Shown here piece after piece: positions 1 through 5,149 of a stretch of DNA of 7,777 nucleotides. Below the pieces are notes generated by a model. That model did not search any database. It had not been told where the DNA came from and worked only from the letters and a program-made list of their open reading frames with translations. This DNA is from Lachnospiraceae bacterium. GTDB lineage: Bacteria; Bacillota; Clostridia; Lachnospirales; Lachnospiraceae. The first letter of the stretch is position 1. The number at the start of each line of letters is the position of its first letter. The DNA lies in contig JAJPYH010000268.1 in NCBI GenBank assembly GCA_021205045.1, positions 1 through 7,777 on the forward strand, given 5' to 3'. The position numbers were made by a program, and so were the translations under genes.

Positions 1-36
1 TTGTCCGGGAGCTTGTTTCAGGCTTCCGGTTTTTTA
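1..36 (+). terminator. Intrinsic terminator, probably the 3' half of a leader attenuator upstream of the sulfhydrylase gene
   Basis: A 10-bp stem (5-14 with 20-29, two G-U pairs) closes a 5-nt loop at 15-19 and is followed by six T residues at 30-35. The hairpin and its flanks almost repeat 1645-1680: the stems are identical, and the loop and T-run length differ. That second copy is the terminator of the cysteine-codon leader, so this copy is inferred to be the end of a similar leader whose small ORF lies left of the window. It ends 64 nt before the sulfhydrylase start codon, compared with 72 nt for the second copy. The terminator shape is directly visible; the attenuator role is inferred from the duplication. 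Confidence 0.8.
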
Positions 37-99
37 TTGCTTAAAACCGGGACATTCGCTTTCACTTTTAACGACCATTGAAAGAAGGAGAATATAACC

Positions 100-1383
100 A
101 TGAGTGAATATAAATTTGAGACTTTACAGCTTCATGTTGGGCAGGAACAGGCAGACCCGGCTACCGATTCGAGGGCTGTTCCAATCTATCAGACGACATC
201 TTATGTGTTTCACAATTCCGCTCACGCCGCTGCTCGTTTCGGACTGACGGATGCCGGGAACATCTATGGCAGACTGACCAATTCCACGCAGGATGTACTG
301 GAGAAACGACTGGCAGCTCTGGAGGGCGGCGTTGCGGCGTTGGCACTGGCGAGCGGCGCTGCTGCCGTCACCTACACCATTCAGGCGCTGGCTCAGGCAG
401 GCGACCATATTGTGTCGCAAAAAACTATCTATGGCGGGAGCTATAACCTGTTGGAGCACACTCTCCCCCAGTACGGAATCTCCACTACGTTTGTGGATGT
501 GCATAATCTGGATGAGGTGGAAGCTGCCATTCAGGAGAACACGAAAGCGGTTTATCCGGAAACGCTGGGCAATCCGAACAGCGACATCCCGGACATTGAT
601 GCAATCGCCGAGATTGCCCATAAGCATGGACTGCCGCTGGTGATTGATAACACCTTTGGCACTCCGTATCTTATTCGTCCCATTGAACATGGCGCAGACA
701 TTGTTGTCCACTCCGCTACCAAATTTATTGGCGGCCACGGAACGACTCTCGGCGGAATTATTGTGGATTCCGGTAAGTTCGACTGGAAGGCAAGCGGAAA
801 ATATGCTCCGATTGCTGCGGCAAATCCCAGCTATCACGGCGTATCCTTTGTGGATGCAGCCGGACCGGCAGCTTTCGTCACTTACATCCGTGCAATTTTG
901 CTGCGGGATACCGGCGCAACGATTTCTCCGTTTAACGCATTCCTGCTCCTCCAGGGCGTAGAGACGCTATCCCTTCGGCTGGAGCGGCACGCTGAGAACA
1001 CAAAAAAGGTAGTAGAATATCTGGCCGGACACCCGCAGGTAGAAAAAGTCAACCATCCTTCTTTGCCTGACCATCCTGACCACGAGTTGTATCAAAAATA
1101 CTTCCCGAATGGCGGAGCAAGCATCTTTACTTTTGAGATCAAGGGCGGACAGGAAGAAGCATGGAAGTTTATCGACAGTCTGAAGGTGTTCTCCCTGCTG
1201 GCAAATGTGGCAGATGTCAAGAGCCTGGTGATCCACCCGGCGACAACGACCCACTCCCAGCTTTCTGAATCGGAGCTTCTGGATCAGGGTATCAAGCCCA
1301 ACACAATCCGGCTTTCAATCGGGACGGAGCATATTGATGATATTATCGCTGATCTGGAAAATGGATTTGCAGCGGTGAAATAA
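100..1383 (+). CDS. metY: O-acetylhomoserine sulfhydrylase (O-acetylhomoserine aminocarboxypropyltransferase)
   Basis: This cytoplasmic PLP enzyme of the Cys/Met metabolism family joins O-acetyl-L-homoserine with sulfide to give homocysteine and acetate (direct sulfhydrylation). Its 427 residues match the usual length of about 425-430. Visible landmarks are IYGR (Tyr56, Arg58, cofactor phosphate contact from the partner subunit), YGGS near 111, DNTFGTPY with Asp183 under the pyridine ring, and HSATKFIGGHGT with the Schiff-base Lys208. The insert around 226-290 is typical of sulfhydrylases and longer than in cystathionine synthases. The C-terminal TIRLSIGTEH motif is intact. AAGGAG at 85-90 lies 9 nt before the ATG. 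The gene follows the terminator at 1-36 and precedes a cysteine-codon leader, so control by cysteine supply is likely. The family call is firm; preference for sulfide over methanethiol cannot be read from sequence. Confidence 0.95.
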   Translation: MSEYKFETLQLHVGQEQADPATDSRAVPIYQTTSYVFHNSAHAAARFGLTDAGNIYGRLTNSTQDVLEKRLAALEGGVAALALASGAAAVTYTIQALAQAGDHIVSQKTIYGGSYNLLEHTLPQYGISTTFVDVHNLDEVEAAIQENTKAVYPETLGNPNSDIPDIDAIAEIAHKHGLPLVIDNTFGTPYLIRPIEHGADIVVHSATKFIGGHGTTLGGIIVDSGKFDWKASGKYAPIAAANPSYHGVSFVDAAGPAAFVTYIRAILLRDTGATISPFNAFLLLQGVETLSLRLERHAENTKKVVEYLAGHPQVEKVNHPSLPDHPDHELYQKYFPNGGASIFTFEIKGGQEEAWKFIDSLKVFSLLANVADVKSLVIHPATTTHSQLSESELLDQGIKPNTIRLSIGTEHIDDIIADLENGFAAVK

Positions 1384-1396
1384 ATAAAAGTATAGT
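1367..1396 (+). promoter_or_regulatory. Weak candidate promoter for the cysteine-codon leader
   Basis: TATAGT at 1391-1396 differs from the -10 consensus at one position. TTGCAG at 1367-1372 is a poor -35 element, 18 bp away and inside the end of the sulfhydrylase gene. Transcription would start near 1403, upstream of the leader hairpin. The leader could equally be reached by read-through from the gene in front, because no U-tailed terminator separates them. Confidence 0.22.
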
Positions 1397-1428
1397 AATT
1401 GGCGTAAAGCCGTTTACTCTTGAAGCAT

Positions 1429-1456
1429 GCTGCCTCTGATTAGACTCAGAGGCAGC
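1429..1456 (+). promoter_or_regulatory. Perfect 11-bp hairpin just upstream of the leader-peptide ribosome binding site
   Basis: GCTGCCTCTGA (1429-1439) pairs perfectly with TCAGAGGCAGC (1446-1456) across a 6-nt loop. No T-run follows on either strand, so it is not a standard intrinsic terminator. It ends 7 nt before the AAAGGAGG of the leader ORF. It could protect the leader RNA 5' end, mark a processing site, or act as a pause hairpin synchronising polymerase with the leader ribosome. The pairing is seen directly; the role is unknown. Confidence 0.6.
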
Positions 1457-1479
1457 GGACCAGAAAGGAGGCTAACGTG

Positions 1480-1617
1480 ATGACCATCTCTGATTCACAT
1501 AAAATCAATCTCGTCATGTGCTGTTGTCGAATGAGCAATTCCCGGACATATTGTATGGCTGGGGGTGCAGTCGTGCGCGCATTGCGCCGATGTCTGGTGC
1601 CTCGAAACGACACGTGA
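1480..1617 (+). CDS. Leader peptide with three consecutive cysteine codons (candidate cysteine attenuator)
   Basis: This 45-codon ORF has a near-perfect Shine-Dalgarno, AAAGGAGG at 1464-1471, 8 nt before the ATG. An in-frame GTG at 1477 is a less well spaced alternative start. The peptide begins MTISDSHKINLV and then reads MCCCRM: codons 14-16 (1519-1527) are TGC TGT TGT. Further cysteines are codon 25 (TGT at 1552) and codon 38 (TGT at 1591). The rest is arginine-rich and resembles no enzyme domain I know. Twelve nucleotides after the Cys triplet lies a 9-nt segment (1540-1548) that is the exact complement of the downstream terminator's 5' arm. Runs of codons for the regulated amino acid followed by alternative hairpins are the hallmark of leader-peptide attenuation, as in trp and his operons. 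The peptide itself probably has no separate function. The downstream gene encodes an amino-acid binding protein, so cysteine or cystine uptake is the likely target. Confidence 0.75.
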   Translation: MTISDSHKINLVMCCCRMSNSRTYCMAGGAVVRALRRCLVPRNDT

Positions 1618-1661
1618 TTAGATAATCAGTGATCTTGCAGCCATTTGTCCGGGAGCTTATT
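1540..1661 (+). promoter_or_regulatory. Predicted antiterminator and competing anti-antiterminator pairings
   Basis: Two segments inside the leader ORF pair with the region leading into the terminator. 1540-1548 (TCCCGGACA) is perfectly complementary to 1646-1654, which includes most of the terminator 5' arm. 1555-1561 (ATGGCTG) is perfectly complementary to 1638-1644. The two helices stack in the same register with a 6-nt against 1-nt bulge, giving 16 bp that would block the terminator. A competing local helix joins 1542-1549 with 1590-1597 (8 bp, one G-U), which would sequester the antiterminator arm and free the terminator. Complementarity was read by eye with no folding energies calculated. 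The mutual exclusion is strong evidence for transcription attenuation; the polarity of the switch is inferred. Confidence 0.65.
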
Positions 1662-1680
1662 GCAGGCTTCCGGTTTTTTT
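1649..1680 (+). terminator. Attenuator terminator before the solute-binding protein gene
   Basis: 1649-1658 pairs with 1664-1673 (10 bp, two G-U) around the loop ATTGC, followed by seven T residues at 1674-1680. It begins 31 nt after the leader-peptide stop codon and ends 72 nt before the binding-protein start. Its 5' arm is shared with the predicted antiterminator. It is nearly identical to the hairpin at 5-35. Confidence 0.88.
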
Positions 1681-1752
1681 ATGCACAAATTGAAAACATT
1701 ATTTCTTAAAGACAGTTACTGCACACTTATTTTGAGATAGGAGAATAGGAAA

Positions 1753-2673
1753 ATGAAAAATATAGCATTGAAACGGATACTTACACTGTCAATAGCGGCA
1801 AGTCTTGCATTGTCTTTGGCTGCCTGCAGCCAGACACAGACGTCTGAGGAGACGGATGCCGAAGAAGCTGTGGAGGCAGAAAAAGCCGAGGCCGACGATG
1901 AAGAGGAAGAAGCTTCGGAGGCGGCAACAGAGGTTGTTACCTATAAGATTGCTACAGAGGGAGCATATGCCCCGTATAATTATCTGGATGAAAACGGTGA
2001 CCCGGACGGCTACGATATTGCGGTGGCAAAGGCGGTGGATGAGCTGATCCCCGAAGTGGAGTTCGAATATGAGGCGGTGGAGTGGTCCTCCATTTTTGCC
2101 GGTCTGGAGGCGGAGCGTTACGATCTGATAGTCAGTCAGGCTGCAAAAACAGAAGAGCGTGAAGAAAAGTACATATTCGGCGACGTGGCGTATTGCTGGG
2201 GCGTGGGCGCTATTGCATATCAGGCGGGACGCACGGACATCAGGAGCATGGATGACCTGGCCGGAAAGACGGTGACGGTGGCAGTGGGCAGTTCTAATGC
2301 CAACTTCATTGAGAACTGGAATGAGGAGCACGGCAATGTCATAAATGTAACCTATGGAGACGGCGATGTCACCAAGGCTCTGCTGGACGTACAGGAGGGA
2401 CGAGTGGACGCCACTCTGGCCAGCCCCGTTACCGCAGGCCTGATAGTCGAGGAGCAGGGTCTGGATGTGGAATTTGTACTGAGGAACGACGAGAGTGTCA
2501 GCCCGGTTTACTGGCTGTACGCGAACACTGAAAAGAATGAAACTCTCAAACCTCTGGTAGACGAGGCGCTCAATACACTTTTGGAGAATGGGACGCTGGC
2601 GGCGCTGAGTATAGAATATTTGGGCGATGATTATTCATCGGAGGAAGCGGTTAACTCACGCATTGGAGAGTAA
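1753..2673 (+). CDS. Amino-acid ABC transporter solute-binding lipoprotein (SBP_bac_3 / PBP2 fold), probably for cystine
   Basis: This is the extracellular, membrane-anchored receptor of a polar amino-acid importer. Residues 1-24 form a lipoprotein signal peptide (KR pair, hydrophobic core, LAAC lipobox) with the lipidated Cys25. Residues 32-58 form a strikingly acidic Glu/Asp/Ala linker holding the domain off the membrane. From about residue 63 the two-lobed family-3 fold begins, with the typical APYNYLDENGDPDGYDIAVA stretch (residues 73-92), then a ligand-contact region near SQAAKTEEREEKY (128-140) and AVGSSNA (177-183). The 306-residue length fits this group. TAGGAG at 1738-1743 lies 9 nt before the ATG, with the broken permease gene 30 bp downstream. 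A cystine or cysteine ligand is inferred only from the cysteine-codon leader and the sulfur-gene setting; other polar amino acids cannot be excluded. Confidence 0.88.
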   Translation: MKNIALKRILTLSIAASLALSLAACSQTQTSEETDAEEAVEAEKAEADDEEEEASEAATEVVTYKIATEGAYAPYNYLDENGDPDGYDIAVAKAVDELIPEVEFEYEAVEWSSIFAGLEAERYDLIVSQAAKTEEREEKYIFGDVAYCWGVGAIAYQAGRTDIRSMDDLAGKTVTVAVGSSNANFIENWNEEHGNVINVTYGDGDVTKALLDVQEGRVDATLASPVTAGLIVEEQGLDVEFVLRNDESVSPVYWLYANTEKNETLKPLVDEALNTLLENGTLAALSIEYLGDDYSSEEAVNSRIGE

Positions 2674-2703
2674 TAATATCGCTTTAACGAAGGAGAATGC
2701 TGT

Positions 2704-3195
2704 ATGGGAAAGGTTTTTGATATCAGTTTTATGATCTCCGTGGTGCCGGAAATTATTTCTTACCTCCCGGTGACCCTGGAAATCGCATTTATCTCCGGAG
2801 TAATAGCACTGATTCTGGGATTTGGCATAGCTTTAGTGCGCTATTTCCGAATAAGAATACTGTCGCCGATTGCTCAGGTATACATTTCCTTTATACGCGG
2901 GACTCCGGCTATGGTGCAGCTGATTATCGCATATTACGGGATTCCCATTTTCCTGCGGGCCTTAAATGAACAATTTAGTCTTAAATTATCGGTCAATGGG
3001 ATCCCCGCAATAGTCTTTGCGATAGTGGCTCTGTCATTAAACAGCGCAGCCTTTATGTCTGAGACTATCCGAAGTGCCATGCTGTCCGTGGATGCCGGAC
3101 AGCTGGAGGCCTGCTACAGCGTAAATATGACAACCGGACAGGCTCTGATAAGAGTGATACTGCCGCAGGCGTTCACAGTGGCGCTTCTAATCTGA
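2704..3195 (+). pseudogene. Amino-acid ABC transporter permease, 3'-truncated at a rearrangement junction
   Basis: The reading frame encodes 163 residues of a HisM/TcyB-type inner-membrane permease, which normally has about 215-235. AGGAG at 2691-2695 is 8 nt before the ATG. Hydrophobic segments at about 20-45, 55-85 and 98-120 are present, with FIRGTPAMVQL (63-73) typical of the family. The EAA loop that docks the ATPase (GQLEAC...ILPQAF, about 132-157) is still readable. Homology stops at TVAL (about 3185); the next codons end in a TGA at 3193-3195. The last membrane helices, about 55-70 residues, are missing and the following DNA belongs to an unrelated radical SAM gene. No ATP-binding subunit gene follows. 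The protein is probably non-functional unless the junction is an assembly error. Confidence 0.85.
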
Positions 3196-3519
3196 ATGAG
3201 GTGGTTTCTGACGACTTTATTTCCGTTCTTCAGGAGCGAGGCTGCAAGGTTGTGATTTATGTTGAGTTTGTTCCAATCACCGAGGACAGCACTGAGCTGG
3301 CACCGCAGGACGCAGAAAGAGAATTCCTAAAGAACAAGCTTATGGAACTGCGGGAAGAGTATCCTGAAATGCTGTTTATCTCATTCCCCGGCGACGAGAA
3401 AAGCTCCGGCGCTGTTTACAGCACTGCAAGATGGGGACGTATTGATGGAGGATCACGCCGGCGGTTGTGTCCTGTTTGAGCGAAAAGATCAGGTCGAGCA
3501 GCTACTAAACAACGAATAA
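3186..3519 (+). pseudogene. Radical SAM (SPASM-type) protein, C-terminal remnant with internal deletion
   Basis: From about 3186 the reading frame one ahead of the permease reads SNLNEVVSDDF, then CKVVIYVEFVPI and LFISFPGDEKSSG. I recognise this as the C-terminal half of a radical SAM protein of the MoaA/PqqE-like group with a SPASM-type tail. At about 3403-3411 the frame changes, and the other frame continues with LFTALQDGDVLMEDHAGGCV and ends at the TAA 3517-3519. In intact relatives a cysteine-containing block (GGCLAAGRG...EPCPF) lies between these two parts, so roughly 40 residues appear deleted. The N-terminal CxxxCxxC radical SAM motif is also absent. This is therefore a doubly truncated relic, not a gene. 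A GTG-initiated ORF at 3201-3479 is an artefact of the deletion. Relatives are recalled from memory, not searched. Confidence 0.75.
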
Positions 3520-3537
3520 AGATTTTTTCATTAACAG

Positions 3538-3581
3538 TACCTACTGTCATCATCTGCGGAGTTGACAGTGGGTATTTTTTT
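3538..3581 (+). terminator. Intrinsic terminator after the radical SAM remnant
   Basis: A 12-bp stem (3538-3549 with 3563-3574, one G-U) closes a 13-nt loop and is followed by seven T residues at 3575-3581. It begins 19 nt after the radical SAM remnant's stop codon and was probably that gene's native terminator. On the minus strand no T-run follows, so it would not work for the leftward genes. Confidence 0.85.
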
Positions 3582-3610
3582 GACTTTGGAATGTTGTTAT
3601 GCCCGAATCA

Positions 3611-3835
3611 CTATAGCCCAACAGCCCTAAATGCCTGATCTAAATCTTGAATAATGTCCTCCGGTGCTTCAAGCCCGACGCTGAATCGAATAAAGCCTTT
3701 TCTGAATTTCTCCGGATACGCCTTGTTCCTTTCCTCAAAGACGCCGTGAAAACGGGTGCCGGACAGCATACCCGGTAGACCCAGCGCTATAATCCGTTTA
3801 CCGTGAATAATACAGCACAGCGTATCGGAATTCAT
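3611..3835 (-). pseudogene. C-terminal scrap of a second Cys/Met-metabolism PLP enzyme
   Basis: The last 35 or so residues of this 74-codon frame read FRKGFIRFSVGLEAPEDII and then DLDQAFRAVGL. This is the C-terminal signature of the cystathionine synthase / methionine gamma-lyase family and parallels IRLSVGIEHADD in the neighbouring complete gene. The PLP-binding domain, the Schiff-base lysine and more than 300 residues are absent. The first 30 or so codons are not clearly homologous and may be frameshifted. No convincing Shine-Dalgarno precedes the ATG. It lies 85 bp beyond the complete PLP gene on the same strand, so it may be a leftover from a tandem duplication or gene replacement. It is more divergent from the neighbour than a recent duplicate would be. 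Confidence 0.7.
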
Positions 3836-3920
3836 CGCTGGAATTAACTATTTTACCTCAGATGTTTGCGGATGGGATTCGATACGATGTGCTAAAACGA
3901 TAATCTCAAATGCCTCGTGA

Positions 3921-5075
3921 TCAGATCCTGCTCCTTTGTATCGCCTGCTCCAGATCAGCTTTCAGATCATCTGCGTGCTCAATACCCACTGACAGACGAA
4001 TAAGCCGATCCGTGACGCCGAGATTGAGGCGGATTTCCTCTGGGATAGCCGCATGCGTCATGCTTGCCGGATGACACACCAGCGACTCCACTCCGCCGAG
4101 ACTCTCTGCCAGCGTAATCAGCCGCAGGGATGAAAAGAATGTTTTTGTGTCATATCCCTCCTCAAGCTCAAAGGATATCATAGCGCCGCCGTTTTTTGCC
4201 TGTCTGCGGTTGATTTCGTACCCTTGCGCGTCAGGCAGACCGGGATAATACACCTTGCGCACCGCAGGGTGTGCTTCAAGATATCGAGCAAGCTTTTCCG
4301 CATTTTCCACATGCCGGTCCATACGCACAGCCAGCGTCTTGATTCCTCGGATCAGGAGAAATGAGTCAAACGGCCCCAGCACTGCTCCGGAAGCGTTCTG
4401 CAAAAATCCAATTCTTTTTGCAATCTCATCCGAATTTACCACCACCAGACCGGCCAGCAGATCGCTGTGGCCGCCAAGATATTTTGTGGCGCTGTGAATG
4501 ACTATGTCCGCGCCAAGCTCAAGAGGCCTCTGCAGATATGGGGTCATAAAGGTACTGTCCGCAATCGACAGGATACCTTTTCTTTTCGTCAATGCAGCCA
4601 TCGCGCTGATATCATTCACGGTCAAAAGCGGGTTCGTGGGGCTTTCCACGAAGATGGCCTTTACATCAGGCGTGATTTTCTCCTCCAGCACCTCCGGATC
4701 CGCGGTGTCCTCAATGGAATAGGTGATTCCAAAGTTTTCAAACACCTTATCCAACAGACGGAATGTCCCACCGTAGACGTTACCGGAAATAATGATACGA
4801 TCCCCCGCACGAAACAGACTTAAGACGGCGGTGACTGCGGCCATCCCCGACGCAAAGGCAAATCCCTGCTTTCCGCCCTCCAGATCCGCTATCAAATCCT
4901 CAAGTGCCGTGCGTGTAGGGTTGCCTGTTCTGGCATATTCCCATTCCGGATTTCCGCCCAGCGTTTGCTGCTGAAACGTGGACGTCTGATATATTGGTAC
5001 ATTTACTGAATGCGCCGTGTCATTAAGCCGCATTCGTCCGTGAATCATCTGTGACTCGATATTTTTATATTCCAT
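3921..5075 (-). CDS. Trans-sulfuration PLP enzyme (cystathionine gamma-synthase / gamma- or beta-lyase family)
   Basis: The 384-residue length is standard for these cytoplasmic fold-type I PLP enzymes, which make or break cystathionine and related C-S bonds. Visible residues are Tyr47 and Arg49 (YARTGNPT, cofactor phosphate), SGMAAV (76-81), Tyr101 stacking on PLP, ADSTFMTPY with Asp173, and HSATKYLGGHSD with the Schiff-base Lys198. The ESLGGVESLVCHPASMTH block and IRLSVGIEH are intact near the C-terminus. AGGAG (minus strand, 5089-5093) lies 13 nt before the ATG, rather far but the only good site. It follows the dehydratase gene by 74 bp, probably in one leftward transcript. Sequence alone does not separate cystathionine gamma-synthase, gamma-lyase and beta-lyase. 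Next to a dehydratase a degradative, H2S-releasing role is possible, but this is inference. Confidence 0.9.
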   Translation of the reverse strand: MEYKNIESQMIHGRMRLNDTAHSVNVPIYQTSTFQQQTLGGNPEWEYARTGNPTRTALEDLIADLEGGKQGFAFASGMAAVTAVLSLFRAGDRIIISGNVYGGTFRLLDKVFENFGITYSIEDTADPEVLEEKITPDVKAIFVESPTNPLLTVNDISAMAALTKRKGILSIADSTFMTPYLQRPLELGADIVIHSATKYLGGHSDLLAGLVVVNSDEIAKRIGFLQNASGAVLGPFDSFLLIRGIKTLAVRMDRHVENAEKLARYLEAHPAVRKVYYPGLPDAQGYEINRRQAKNGGAMISFELEEGYDTKTFFSSLRLITLAESLGGVESLVCHPASMTHAAIPEEIRLNLGVTDRLIRLSVGIEHADDLKADLEQAIQRSRI

Positions 5076-5149
5076 TTTGATGGTTTATCTCCTTTTTCTT
5101 ACTCTGATTTTTGGTTCAAGTGTCAAAAGTCTGACCCCCACGTCATTTT

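Noticed and set aside
124..837. 237-codon minus-strand ORF opposite the sulfhydrylase gene
   Set aside because: It is antisense to a well-conserved enzyme, lacks family resemblance and a ribosome binding site, and is best explained as a codon-bias shadow.
1429..1456. Perfect hairpin as terminator of the sulfhydrylase gene
   Set aside because: Neither strand shows a T-run after the stem, and it sits tightly upstream of the leader ribosome binding site.
1384..1752. SAM riboswitch or T-box leader controlling the importer
   Set aside because: I see no T-box AGGGTGGNACCGCG-like sequence and no S-box core. The ORF with Cys codons and complementary arms explains the region better.
1789..2331. 180-codon minus-strand ORF opposite the binding-protein gene
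   Set aside because: Composition is that of a shadow frame, low in plausible motifs, wholly inside a convincing lipoprotein gene.
3201..3479. A 92-codon GTG-initiated ORF as an independent gene
   Set aside because: Its first two thirds are the interior of a radical SAM protein and its tail is out-of-frame sequence after a deletion. The radical SAM frame also continues upstream of the GTG, and no Shine-Dalgarno is evident.
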